This document shows positions 1 to 7,115 of a DNA stretch of 64,000 bases, one piece after another. The notes under the pieces are model-generated. The model ran no database searches and was not told the DNA's origin. It worked only from the letters and a program-made list of their open reading frames with translations. Made by a program: the position numbers and the translations under genes. Each line of letters starts with the position of its first letter. Positions within the stretch are counted from its first letter, which is position 1. The stretch comes from Motiliproteus coralliicola (GTDB lineage Bacteria > Pseudomonadota > Gammaproteobacteria > Pseudomonadales > Balneatricaceae), in contig NZ_QQOH01000002.1 of the NCBI RefSeq assembly GCF_003345655.1, positions 682,001 through 746,000 of the forward strand. Direction: 5' to 3'.

Positions 1-1
1 T

Positions 2-295
2 TTTATTAGTGACTCTGGATTTAGAAAGCGGCTAAATGAAAAGCTCCCCAATTCGACTAAGCTTGATTGCACTGACAGTAGGCCTGACCCAAGCTCTTAT
101 AGAATCGTTTACGCTATCGCAACGAATAAGAAAGTTCCAAAGGAATTGCCTTTTTTCTCAAAAGTTACTCTAAAGAATGCTCTCAAGACACTAAAAACAC
201 TGAATTATAGTGTTTCAGTTTCGGCTATTGACGTCGATCCAGTCCTTGAGATAAAGAAAAAAGGAAAGCCAGAAAAAGAGAAGAAACTAGCATGA
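2..295 (+). CDS. C-terminal end of a DUF6119/TIGR04141-like protein (5' end outside window)
   Basis: An open frame runs from the window edge to a TGA at 293-295 and gives 97 residues. The segment reads like the C-terminus of the sporadically distributed TIGR04141/DUF6119 family: an SDSGFRKRLN-type motif, then YRIVYAIAT, then LPFFSKVTLKNALKTL, then a short beta-rich end and a Lys-rich tail. Family members are usually over 500 residues, so most of the gene lies to the left. Its function is not established. The stop codon lies 15 bp before a candidate attC site, so the gene may be the body of an integron cassette. The family call rests on motif recall only; the reading frame itself is clear. Confidence 0.6.
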   Translation, partial: FISDSGFRKRLNEKLPNSTKLDCTDSRPDPSSYRIVYAIATNKKVPKELPFFSKVTLKNALKTLKTLNYSVSVSAIDVDPVLEIKKKGKPEKEKKLA

Positions 296-309
296 TTAGA
301 GTTTCGCAG

Positions 310-366
310 CTAACAATAGCGTCAATCAGGACGCTCGCAAGCTCGCGCCTATTAAGCAGGCGTTAT
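310..366 (+). other. Candidate integron attC recombination site 1
   Basis: The segment begins with TAACAA and ends with GGCGTTAT, the usual outer (R'' and R') boxes of attC sites. Between them are CAATCAGGACGC and GCGCCTATTAAGC, which pair imperfectly as L'' and L' arms around a short CTCGCAAGCTCG loop. Its position just after one stop codon and 8 bp before the next ATG is typical of cassette junctions. No integrase or attI is in the window. Confidence is limited because attC sites are defined by folding, which I could only do by eye. Confidence 0.5.
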
Positions 367-373
367 ACATCAC

Positions 374-658
374 ATGCCAACTAGTAAGTCACCCTTGGAG
401 CGCTCTGCAGGTAAGTTAATTTCTGCGATCCAAAAGGAATGGAATAAGTAATTCGGCTCAGTTGCTGAATTCAGCTTGGACGTCATGGATAGAGGTCATG
501 ACCTTCTTACAGCAGCAAAGTGTGGAGAAGTTGGGCGTGTACTGAACGGACTGAGCGTAACCCAATATCTAGGAGAGCTTTGGGTTCGCAAACACCCCAA
601 CGTGATAGCCTGCATAGAGAGTTTCGAAAAGGAATTGGAAGCAAGTTCAAACGTATAA
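374..658 (+). pseudogene. Integron cassette ORF interrupted by an in-frame stop
   Basis: An ATG at 374, 8 bp after the first attC core, opens a frame beginning MPTSKSPLERSAGKL. A TAA at 449-451 interrupts it after 25 codons, following the residues EWNK. The same frame then continues without another stop (FGSVAEFSLDVMDRGHD...) to a TAA at 656-658, which is also the start of the next attC-like site. One base change (GAA to TAA) would explain the break and give a 94-residue protein. A shorter product could begin at ATG 485. I do not recognise the family; Leu/Val-rich helical stretches and a conserved-looking LGELWVRKHPNV segment suggest a small soluble protein. A sequencing error is the alternative explanation. 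Confidence 0.5.
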
Positions 659-749
659 CTAGTGACTATGGACGTCAACGGTCAGCCCAACTGCTTTGGG
701 TACGGAGCTCAGCTGCTAAGCTGCTTCGTCTCGGTACGGCGGCGTTATA
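655..749 (+). other. Candidate integron attC recombination site 2
   Basis: The site starts with ATAACTAG, overlapping the stop codon of the preceding ORF, and ends with GGCGGCGTTATAT, so the outer boxes are again TAAC and GTTA. The roughly 95-bp interior contains several complementary arms (for example CCCAACTGC/GCTGCTAAG-type pairs) but is less regular than site 1. The next cassette gene starts 15 bp after it. Length and position suit a large VCR-like attC; folding was judged by eye. Confidence 0.4.
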
Positions 750-763
750 TGTCAGGGGAAACA

Positions 764-1000
764 ATGAAGATATTTGGATACAAAAAAGCTGATACAGATA
801 TCGAAGGGCTTCTGGAATTGAGCGATATTGCGTTCTCAACTAATCCTAAAACGTTAAGGGCGATCGCTAAATTTCTTGAAGAAGCTGCTGATGAACTTCA
901 AGCAATGGGTAGTGACTTCGGCCACCTTCATCTTATGGATGAATGGCCAGGCTGGGCAGATGGTGAGCCTGACATTCAGGTTGTGAATGAAAACAAATAA
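764..1000 (+). CDS. Imm32-like immunity protein, last cassette gene
   Basis: Encodes 78 residues beginning MKIFGYKKADTD. The core NPKTLRAIAKFLEEAADEL followed by GSDFGHLHLMDEW and GEPDIQVV matches my recollection of the Imm32 immunity family: a helix ending in AxFL..AA, then FGHxHL, then PDIxV. Members are thought to neutralise polymorphic toxins. The start at 764 has AGGGG 6 nt upstream; an in-frame ATG at 749 overlaps the attC core and is less likely. No partner toxin is present, as is common for orphan immunity genes in cassette arrays. The TAA overlaps a TAACTATGG that resembles the beginning of another attC, but no matching 3' half follows. Confidence 0.5.
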   Translation: MKIFGYKKADTDIEGLLELSDIAFSTNPKTLRAIAKFLEEAADELQAMGSDFGHLHLMDEWPGWADGEPDIQVVNENK

Positions 1001-1222
1001 CTATGGCCTTCGGTCAAGATGACTAGGCTATTTTCGCCTCCCATCTCTCACTTCTCTTGTGAATGGACCTCTGCAGCTCGTTGGTCTCATCCTTGACCAT
1101 CAAACTTGATATCCATCAAAGGGGGCCGAATTGCCGACTTCTGACGCCCCTTATCGCCGACTTCCGGCACCCCAGCCGTAGTAACATACGTCCCCTCATT
1201 TAAGATACAGACAGGGGTTATC

Positions 1223-1789
1223 ATGACAGTTGACCTACATAGCCGCTACGGCCTGAGTGCGACCCATAGTGAAGTGGTTGAAGCGGGCAAAATCATTGAG
1301 CCTTGCGATGCCTTGGATATGGGCTGTTCCAATGGCCGAAACAGCATCCACCTGAGCCAGCTGGGCTTTAATATCACTGCCGTCGATAACAACCCCAACG
1401 CCATCCATATGCTGCAGCAGATTGCAAATGCGGAGGGTCTGACTAACATTCAGGCGCAGGTTTACGACCTCAATGAGGCTGATCTGGACTCGGATTACGG
1501 GTTTATCGCCTGCACCGTTACGCTGATGTTCCTCGATCCGGCGCGTGTCGGTGCGGTGATCGCCGATATGCAGGCGCGCACGCTGCCCGGTGGTTATAAC
1601 CTGATCGTTTGCGCGATGAGCACCGACGAGTATCCGTGCCCGGTTCCGTTCCGGTTCACCCTGGGGGAAGGGGAGTTGGGCGAGGCCTACGAGGGCTGGG
1701 AACTGGTCAAGTACAACGAAGAGCTGGGTACCATGCACAATGGTGCGCAGCTGATGTTTGCGACCCTGTTGGCGCGAAAGCCTAGCTAG
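1223..1789 (+). CDS. tehB: Tellurite-resistance SAM-dependent methyltransferase TehB
   Basis: A 188-residue class I methyltransferase of the TehB family, which detoxifies tellurite and related oxyanions in the cytoplasm using S-adenosylmethionine. The SAM-binding motif I is LDMGCSNGRNSIHLSQLG at residues 31-48, followed by the acidic ribose-binding loop VDNNPNAI. The downstream TLMFLDP and LPGGYNLIV segments and the CPVPFRFTLGEGEL strand are typical of TehB, and the length matches the short form without a cupin domain. It stands alone, with no tehA nearby. It marks the return to chromosomal-type sequence after the cassette region. Confidence 0.85.
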   Translation: MTVDLHSRYGLSATHSEVVEAGKIIEPCDALDMGCSNGRNSIHLSQLGFNITAVDNNPNAIHMLQQIANAEGLTNIQAQVYDLNEADLDSDYGFIACTVTLMFLDPARVGAVIADMQARTLPGGYNLIVCAMSTDEYPCPVPFRFTLGEGELGEAYEGWELVKYNEELGTMHNGAQLMFATLLARKPS

Positions 1790-1819
1790 GAACCGGAAAC
1801 AGTCTCTGCCGCTTTGATA

Positions 1820-1849
1820 AGCGCCTGAAGCGCTCCAGCTTTAGGCGCT
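1820..1849. terminator. Hairpin between convergent tehB and LysR genes
   Basis: AGCGCCTGAAGC and GCTTTAGGCGCT form a 12-bp stem with one G-T pair and a 6-nt loop. It lies 30 bp after tehB and 90 bp after the convergent LysR gene. There is no T-run on either side, so it is only a candidate bidirectional terminator. Confidence 0.4.
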
Positions 1850-1939
1850 GTAGCTAATGACCGTCGACCTTAGCAAAGAGGTTCCCTTGGTTTGCCGATT
1901 GCCGATTGCCGCTGGTGCTGGTGCTATCGGTAAAGCGTT

Positions 1940-2821
1940 TTATCGCGGTTGATTGGAAAACCAGGTCTCCAGAAAGTCGATGCATTGGACAAGCTTCGAA
2001 GGGACAAAGTGCCGAGCGGGGTAGAGTGCGTAGAGCGTTAGATCGGGTTTGCTCGAATCCGCCAGGACTTCCACAACCTCTCCTTTTTCCAGCGCCTCTC
2101 GGCAGACAAAGTCGGGAATAAAGCCGACACCCAGCCCGCCTTTGATCGCTGCCATCATAAAAACCGTACTGTTAACCCGTAACCGTCCCTGGATGGCGAC
2201 CCCCTCGTCGATGGGCCAGACATTTTGTCCCTTGAAGTAGCTGTACACAAAGCAGTTGTGATCGCTCAGATCTTGCGGCTGGTTAATGGCGGGATGGTTA
2301 TCCAAATATTCAGGGGCTGCGCAAATACGGTAGTTAAAGCGGATCAACGGGCGTCCGACATAGTTCGAATCAATGGGGCGACTGGATGCACGAAAGCCCA
2401 AGTCAAAGCCCTGTTCCACCAGATCGACGGTTTCGTCGCCTAAATGGATATCCAGCTCAATCTCCGGATAGGCGCGCATAAAGTCGGTAAACAATGCCGA
2501 TAGGTCGGTGATTCCCAGCGCCATCGGTGCGTTGATTTTCAGTTTGCCACGGGGCTGTTGCTGCAAGTCCTGCACCGCGTTATCCGCTTCATCCAGCTTC
2601 TCCAGTATCTCCCGTGCCCGCTGCAAATATTCTTGCCCGGCATGGGTCAGTTGAAGGTTGCGGGTGGAGCGGTGCAGTAGGCGAGTTCCCAGTGATTCTT
2701 CCAGCCGACTGATCTCTTTGCTGATCATGGATTTTGAGGCATGGGTTTGCTCCGCGACGCGGGTAAAGCTGCCCAGTTCTGCTAGGCGGACAAAGAGTTG
2801 AATCGCGCGCAGTTTATCCAT
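1940..2821 (-). CDS. LysR-family transcriptional regulator
   Basis: A 293-residue LysR regulator starting MDKLRAIQLFVRLAELGSF. An in-frame TTG lies two codons upstream, but the ATG at 2821 fits the family start. The winged helix-turn-helix covers residues 1-60 (SFTRVAEQTHASKSMISKEISRLEE, RLLHRSTRNLQLT). The effector domain follows (GKLKINAPMALG, LVEQGFDLGFR, FVYSYFKG). This is the CrgA/YafC-like subgroup, which often regulates adjacent redox or detoxification genes. It is divergent from the glutathione transferase gene at 3026 with a clear palindrome between them, so control of that gene is the likely role. Confidence 0.9.
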   Translation of the reverse strand: MDKLRAIQLFVRLAELGSFTRVAEQTHASKSMISKEISRLEESLGTRLLHRSTRNLQLTHAGQEYLQRAREILEKLDEADNAVQDLQQQPRGKLKINAPMALGITDLSALFTDFMRAYPEIELDIHLGDETVDLVEQGFDLGFRASSRPIDSNYVGRPLIRFNYRICAAPEYLDNHPAINQPQDLSDHNCFVYSYFKGQNVWPIDEGVAIQGRLRVNSTVFMMAAIKGGLGVGFIPDFVCREALEKGEVVEVLADSSKPDLTLYALYPARHFVPSKLVQCIDFLETWFSNQPR

Positions 2822-2871
2822 TGGCAATGTATTCCTTCAGCGGGATCAAGCAGCAGAGACAAATCTTACAT

Positions 2872-2890
2872 TGTTTCCTATTTGGAAACA
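2872..2890. promoter_or_regulatory. LysR-type operator between regulator and GST genes
   Basis: TGTTTCC, 5 nt, GGAAACA is a perfect 7-bp inverted repeat. It is centred 60 bp upstream of the regulator start and 145 bp upstream of the GST start. It has the T-N11-A architecture of LysR operators and is the only strong palindrome in this divergent gap. Confidence 0.6.
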
Positions 2891-3025
2891 TAGGGTTCTG
2901 ATTGTGAATATATATGCCTATAAACAAAAGCCCTAAGCTTTTTGACGTCGCCGTTAGTCAGCGTTTCAAACGGCGATCGCAACAGCTAACCCATTGCGAA
3001 CAAAAGCCATATTGAGGGCAAAACA

Positions 3026-3634
3026 ATGTACCAACTTTATTACCTACCCGGCGCCTGCTCCCTGGCGACTCAAGTTGTTCTGCACCAGCTGGATCAGTCG
3101 GTCGAGATTATCGACAAGCAGCAGGTCAGTGACTTCAGCGCTATCAACCCCACCGGCATGGTTCCGGTCTTGGTCGATAACGGCCATACACTGCGCGAAG
3201 GAGCGGCGGTGATGTTGTACCTGCTCGACAAGCATCCCAATTCCATGCTGCCTGCTTCTGGACCGGCCCGGGAGCAAGCCATTCAGGACATCATGTTTGC
3301 CAATGCCACGATGCATCCGGCTTACGGTCGGTTATTTTTTATCGCCCAGCACCTTGCCGATGAGCGGGCCAAAGAAGCCGCTTTTGCCGCGGCAGCGGAG
3401 GCAATAAACGGCCTGTGGCAGGTGGTGGAGCAACAACTGGCGACCAAGAATTACCTTGGCGGTGATCATCCCTCTGCCGCCGACATCATGCTGACGGTGT
3501 ATTCCCGCTGGGGGGCTAGCTTTCCCGTCGATATCCCGTTGGGCCCTAAGACGCAGAATATGGTCGATGCGGTCCAGGCGATGCCGAGCTTCCAGCGAGC
3601 GGTTGCGGCTGAACAGCAACAGTCCGCGGCTTAA
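3026..3634 (+). CDS. Glutathione S-transferase (beta-class-like)
   Basis: A 202-residue cytosolic GST. The N-terminal thioredoxin-like domain begins MYQLYYLPGACSLATQV; Cys11 corresponds to the Cys10 that contacts glutathione in bacterial beta-class GSTs. The cis-Pro loop is NPTGMVPVL (41-49). The usual E-S pair after it is replaced by EGAAVMLYL. The alpha-helical C-domain has the conserved SAADIMLTVYSRW segment (about 150-162). The GGGCAAAACA leader gives a weak ribosome site. It is divergent from a LysR regulator and followed by an NTF2-like gene 88 bp downstream, which suggests a small detoxification unit. The substrate is unknown. Confidence 0.85.
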   Translation: MYQLYYLPGACSLATQVVLHQLDQSVEIIDKQQVSDFSAINPTGMVPVLVDNGHTLREGAAVMLYLLDKHPNSMLPASGPAREQAIQDIMFANATMHPAYGRLFFIAQHLADERAKEAAFAAAAEAINGLWQVVEQQLATKNYLGGDHPSAADIMLTVYSRWGASFPVDIPLGPKTQNMVDAVQAMPSFQRAVAAEQQQSAA

Positions 3635-3722
3635 CGCGATAGTGAATTGCGGGTGTTGACGAACAGTCGCTGTTGGCTGTTCTCAATCCGCACGCGGCTA
3701 TTCAAAGCAGAGGAAAACATGC

Positions 3723-4118
3723 ATGGAAACTAAGCCACAAACCGGAGACTTCGGTGCCAACGAGTTTGAGTCAGTGATGGCTCTTGTTCGGGATTATTTT
3801 GACGGTTTGCACCAGGGTGAAGTCGAGAAGCTCAGAGCTATCTTCCACCCGGATGCGTATCTCAAAGCCCCTGGATTGAGACGGAGCCTAGATCAATGGT
3901 TAGAGGCGGTTGCCAACCGTCCGGTACCGGCTCAGCAGGGGCGCCCCTATGACTTTAAGCTCCTGTCGATCGAAATCATTCAGGATCAGGCGATGGTGAA
4001 GCTGGAATGTCCGCTGTTCGATCACTTTTACTTCGACTTTCTGGGGCTGCTGAAAGAGAACGGGCGCTGGTTGATCGTCAATAAGATGTATACCGACCTG
4101 CGGGAAGGCTCGGTATGA
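3723..4118 (+). CDS. NTF2-like/lumazine-binding-type (Lumazine_bd_2) protein
   Basis: A 131-residue single-domain protein. The order of elements is an N-terminal helix (FESVMALVRDYFDGLHQGEV), a loop around FHPDAYLKAPG, two further strands (KLLSIEIIQDQAMVKLECP) and the final FLGLLKENGRWLIVNKMYTD. This matches the cone-shaped NTF2 fold of the lumazine-binding-like family (PF12893 type). Members are small cytosolic ligand-binding or enzyme-like proteins without a fixed function. An AGAGGA box precedes the start. It lies in the same direction as the GST gene and may be co-transcribed with it. Confidence 0.75.
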   Translation: METKPQTGDFGANEFESVMALVRDYFDGLHQGEVEKLRAIFHPDAYLKAPGLRRSLDQWLEAVANRPVPAQQGRPYDFKLLSIEIIQDQAMVKLECPLFDHFYFDFLGLLKENGRWLIVNKMYTDLREGSV

Positions 4119-4171
4119 GAAGGCTGCGGTTTAATAAACGGGTAAAGAAACTGGAACTGTCTGCAGTGCTC

Positions 4172-4192
4172 GCATTCATTGTCAATGAATGC
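4172..4192. terminator. Perfect 9-bp hairpin after the NTF2-like gene
   Basis: GCATTCATT and AATGAATGC pair around a 3-nt loop, 54 bp after the stop of the NTF2-like gene. No T-run follows. It may be a transcript-end structure; nothing else recognisable was seen in 4119-4315. Confidence 0.3.
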
Positions 4193-4315
4193 AGCTTAGT
4201 CAGCGGCTCTAACCCGGAGGCGTGTTTAGGAAAGATAATACTCAGAGCAAACAGAAAGTCTTCTTGGCTTAAAACGGCTTAAGCAAGATAACTCTTCTTT
4301 ACGAGATAATAAGTT

Positions 4316-4522
4316 ATGCCTTACGTGAATATTAAAGTCACCGATGAGAACGTGACTCAAGAACAGAAACAGGCACTCATTGCTGGTACTACGCAATTAC
4401 TGGTGGATGTGTTGGATAAAAACCCGGCGACCACTTTTGTGGTGATTGATGAGGTGAGTACCGATAATTGGGGGATTGGTTTCGATCAGGTGACGAAGCT
4501 TCGCCAGTTAGCGGATACCTGA
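4316..4522 (+). CDS. 4-oxalocrotonate tautomerase family enzyme
   Basis: A 68-residue protein beginning MPYVNIKVTDENVT. Removal of Met would expose the N-terminal proline that is the catalytic base of this superfamily. The helix EQKQALIAGTTQLLVDVL and the strand TTFVVIDEVSTDNWGIGF fit the short beta-alpha-beta monomers that assemble as hexamers. Pro-Tyr at the start and the NWGIGF end are seen in bacterial family members annotated 4-OT or DmpI-like. The gene ends 33 bp before a strong hairpin terminator. Its metabolic substrate cannot be inferred from the neighbours. Confidence 0.85.
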   Translation: MPYVNIKVTDENVTQEQKQALIAGTTQLLVDVLDKNPATTFVVIDEVSTDNWGIGFDQVTKLRQLADT

Positions 4523-4555
4523 TAGTCAGTTTAGAGGCCGGGCTCTGTCATCGAT

Positions 4556-4590
4556 GGCGGACAAATAGCAAACCACGCTATTTGTCCGCC
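4556..4590. terminator. Bidirectional hairpin terminator (14-bp stem)
   Basis: GGCGGACAAATAGC and its exact reverse complement GCTATTTGTCCGCC flank a 7-nt loop. It lies between the convergent tautomerase (ends 4522) and EF-hand gene (ends 4603). The arm TTTGTCCGCC recurs in the hairpin at 41579-41614, also between convergent genes. Confidence 0.65.
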
Positions 4591-4602
4591 GACAGAAACA
4601 CC

Positions 4603-5763
4603 TTAAACCACCATATCGATCTGCTGCACGGTGCCAACCCCGCCATCCTCGTTCAGATAGACGCCGCTCTGGCGTACCCGTCCCTGCAGGTTGTTGGCCT
4701 CATCCTTGAGCTCGAACGGGGTTTCGGTCGCCCCTAGGTAGATCGCACCGATATTGCGATCCAGTAGTGAGGTCAGCTGATCCTGCTCATCCTGGCGGGT
4801 CCAGATCTTCAGGTCGTCGAACACCGCGTCGGCTTCATCGATCCAGCCATTCTGGTCTAGGTCGTACTGGCGCAGGTCGGCAAAACCATCGCCGCTGATG
4901 GCGCCGAACAGCTCGGAGCCGTCATTGATCTGGCCGTCCTCGTTCTTGTCCAGTGCCAGCAGGCCGCTGTTGATATCGGTGAAGTGAATCCAGTCCAGCT
5001 CACCGTCGACATCCAGATCGAACTGGTATCTCTCGTCGCTCAGCTCCGCTGCGGTGCCGTTGAAGTTGACCACCAGCGGATCCTTGAACACCACCTGTTG
5101 CTTGGTTTCGAACTCGCTGATCGACTCATAGCTGCGACTCATCTCCAGGTTCAGGTTTAGCTCGATGCTCTGACCGTCACAGGTCTGCACCATGCCGCAG
5201 GCGTTGAAGTTGGTGGTCTCGGTCTCCTTATGGTACTGGCTGACCCGCACGTCGATCTCCAGGACTAACGGGTTCAGCACCGGCTGGCCGGGAATCGGGC
5301 TGGTCGCCGCTTCGCTGGTTGGCAGGCTGCCGTATTCTCCAGATGCTTCACCTAGCAAGGGATCAGAGGATTCTGCTTCAGCCTCCGGGTCCTCGATTTG
5401 ATGACTGCGGCCGGTCAGGGCATCGATCAGTGCCTGGAAAAAACGGATCCGACTCTGCATCAGGCTGCTTTGCAGGTCTTCGCTGCTGGCCTGGGTGGGG
5501 GAGGCGCTGAAGCGGCCGGGGAAGACGGTGGGCAGCAACCGGAACGGATGGCTGGCTGGTTCGGCCGAACCTGCTGCGCCGGCGGGCGTTAGGGCACTGC
5601 CCAGCTGCCCTTGAGCGAGTTGGGCGCTGAAGCGGCTCTGGCTGAACGACATTTCAGCGTCGAGCATGGCCAGGGCAAAGCCTGGTCCGGAGAGGCTGCG
5701 TTCGGTGATTTCAGAGCGTTGGTGCTCTGCACTTAAGTGGATTTCACTGTTTTGTATGATCAT
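4603..5763 (-). CDS. EF-hand-like calcium-binding protein, VCBS/hemolysin-associated type
   Basis: A 386-residue protein without a recognisable signal peptide. Residues 1-160 are low-complexity and Ser/Ala/Glu-rich. Residues 165-235 form a beta-rich region (VLEIDVRVSQYHKE...). The C-terminal part carries three Asp-rich calcium loops: LDVDGELDW (about 250-258), DKNEDGQINDGSE (272-284) and DLDQNGWIDEAD (301-312), followed by FDDLKIW. This DxNxDGxI..GSELFG...DLDxNGWIDEAD arrangement is common in uncharacterised gammaproteobacterial proteins often annotated as VCBS-repeat or calcium-binding proteins. Role unknown. It is transcribed alone, convergent to the tautomerase gene. Confidence 0.7.
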   Translation of the reverse strand: MIIQNSEIHLSAEHQRSEITERSLSGPGFALAMLDAEMSFSQSRFSAQLAQGQLGSALTPAGAAGSAEPASHPFRLLPTVFPGRFSASPTQASSEDLQSSLMQSRIRFFQALIDALTGRSHQIEDPEAEAESSDPLLGEASGEYGSLPTSEAATSPIPGQPVLNPLVLEIDVRVSQYHKETETTNFNACGMVQTCDGQSIELNLNLEMSRSYESISEFETKQQVVFKDPLVVNFNGTAAELSDERYQFDLDVDGELDWIHFTDINSGLLALDKNEDGQINDGSELFGAISGDGFADLRQYDLDQNGWIDEADAVFDDLKIWTRQDEQDQLTSLLDRNIGAIYLGATETPFELKDEANNLQGRVRQSGVYLNEDGGVGTVQQIDMVV

Positions 5764-6399
5764 CTTTAATTCCTTCTACTCTAAGAGTCCTGCATAACTG
5801 ACTCAGCACCCGTTGCGCTGATCCAAGCTATTCAGGCGCCTTAGGCGGGCATTACGGGGCCTGCGTTGGGCCATCCGGGCCCAGCGTCAGGACGCAAGAA
5901 AACCTGCCCGGCCGGATCAAAATCACGGCGGCAAGGTCCTGCCTGTGGTTGCCGATTGACGTCAGCCGCTTTGCCGCTTGGGTTCTGTCCGGTGACAGGT
6001 CGAATCGGAGGGCGTTGGCCGCACGAAAACCCCACCGGGCGGTTAAAGCCCATGGTTGAACACACCGGGGTTGGCGGGGGCGGATCTGGCCGGCACGGCG
6101 CATCCGCAGACCCCGGAATACTCCGGTCGCTGGCGTCTATAGGTTGGTTTACTGAGGGCTCCGGACGGAGCAGGGGGGTCAGGTCATCGCATCTCCTTGG
6201 GCCGCCTGGTGAGTCGAAGGGTTCGACGGCCATTCTGGGGTATCGCAATAACCGTGCCTTATTGGTCGTTAAGTAGGCAGTTTTTGAAAAAATCTTATCG
6301 GGGGGTGAATGATCAGGAGGGATTGGGGACGGACAGTGGAGAATCCTGAGGAAACGGCACGGTCGATGGAGTGGCCAGGCCCTTGGCTGATAGACGAGG
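5764..6399. other. GC-rich stretch without a supported gene
   Basis: About 640 bp upstream of the EF-hand gene. Open frames exist on both strands over the same bases but begin with TTG, lack ribosome sites and have Pro/Gly/Arg-rich compositions typical of chance frames in GC-rich DNA. Part of it must be the EF-hand gene's promoter and leader. Several short GC-rich inverted segments are present, but I could not assign a known riboswitch or RNA. Confidence 0.4.
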
Positions 6400-6444
6400 C
6401 GCTTGAAGGGTGAGCCCGCGGTTTCAGGGCTCGCCTTTCAAGCG
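6400..6444 (-). terminator. Long hairpin downstream of the DsbA-family gene
   Basis: CGCTTGAAGGGTGAGCCC and GGGCTCGCCTTTCAAGCG form an 18-bp stem with two G-T type pairs and a 9-nt loop. It lies 15 bp after the stop codon of the minus-strand DsbA-family gene. There is no T-run, so intrinsic termination is only probable. Confidence 0.5.
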
Positions 6445-6458
6445 AAAGTAATAACCAT

Positions 6459-7115
6459 TTATACCGTTATCATCTGGGTAATGGCATCCAAACTGATGGC
6501 CGGGTTGCGGTAATCAATCGGGATCGGGATTCGGCGACCCTCTTTGATCAACACCAGACTGGGAAAGCCTTGCACCCCCAGCTCGACCGATTGGCGGATC
6601 TGCTGTTCCAGCATCGCCTGGGTTTGTCGGCTATTCAGGTCGGCGGCGAAGCGCTCGGTATCCAGCCCCAGGCTGTCGGCACAGGCGATCAGGGTGGCGT
6701 CGTCGGAGGGGTTACGAGCGTTGAGGTAGTAGGCCTGTTGAATCGCTCGGGTCATCCGCTCATCGAGTTCAGGGTCGTCCGGGTTCTGCCGTTGGGCGGC
6801 GATCACGGCGCGGCAGGCTGGGTAGGTGGAGCGGCGGGGTTGGCACTGGTGCCAGAACTCGAAATTGAATTCGGTGCCCGGTACCTGCTGCTGAATCCGC
6901 TGCCAGGTCTGCTGCAGGTACTGCTGCATCGGCGGCGCCATCGGTTGGTCCGAATCCGGTGCCAGGCCACCCAGCAGTTTGATCAGTTTGACCGACTCCG
7001 GTAGCTGACTGCGGATCTGCTGCCAGCCCGGCGCAAACGCCCAGCACCAGCTACACATCGGGTCGTGAATGTAATACAGCGTTGCGACGGGACCGGAGTT
7101 GGAGAGCGTACTCAT
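6459..7115 (-). CDS. DsbA-family (thioredoxin-fold) oxidoreductase
   Basis: A 218-residue protein of the DsbA-like fold. It has the redox motif Cys21-Ser-Trp-Cys24 in HDPMCSWCWAF, a long helical insertion (residues 60-180), and the cis-Pro strand GVQGFPSLVLI near residue 187. There is no signal peptide, so it is probably cytoplasmic, as in the FrnE/2-hydroxychromene isomerase-like branch rather than periplasmic DsbA. Its start overlaps the stop of the upstream LysR gene by 4 bp (ATGA), so the two are translationally coupled. The pair faces an FMN reductase/cytochrome b561 operon, a redox-themed neighbourhood. Confidence 0.8.
   Translation of the reverse strand: MSTLSNSGPVATLYYIHDPMCSWCWAFAPGWQQIRSQLPESVKLIKLLGGLAPDSDQPMAPPMQQYLQQTWQRIQQQVPGTEFNFEFWHQCQPRRSTYPACRAVIAAQRQNPDDPELDERMTRAIQQAYYLNARNPSDDATLIACADSLGLDTERFAADLNSRQTQAMLEQQIRQSVELGVQGFPSLVLIKEGRRIPIPIDYRNPAISLDAITQMITV

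Noticed and set aside
2-1000. Phage or transposon remnant at the left edge
   Set aside because: No transposase, integrase or terminal inverted repeats were seen; the alternation of small genes and attC-like elements is better explained by integron cassettes.
5841-6276. Two overlapping open frames of about 135 codons on opposite strands
   Set aside because: Both begin with TTG, lack ribosome sites and have biased Pro/Gly/Arg compositions; neither resembles a protein family.
5764-6300. Cyclic-di-GMP or cobalamin riboswitch in the EF-hand gene leader
   Set aside because: Fragments such as GGCAAACC-like and GACGCAA motifs are seen, but not in the order and spacing of a known class.
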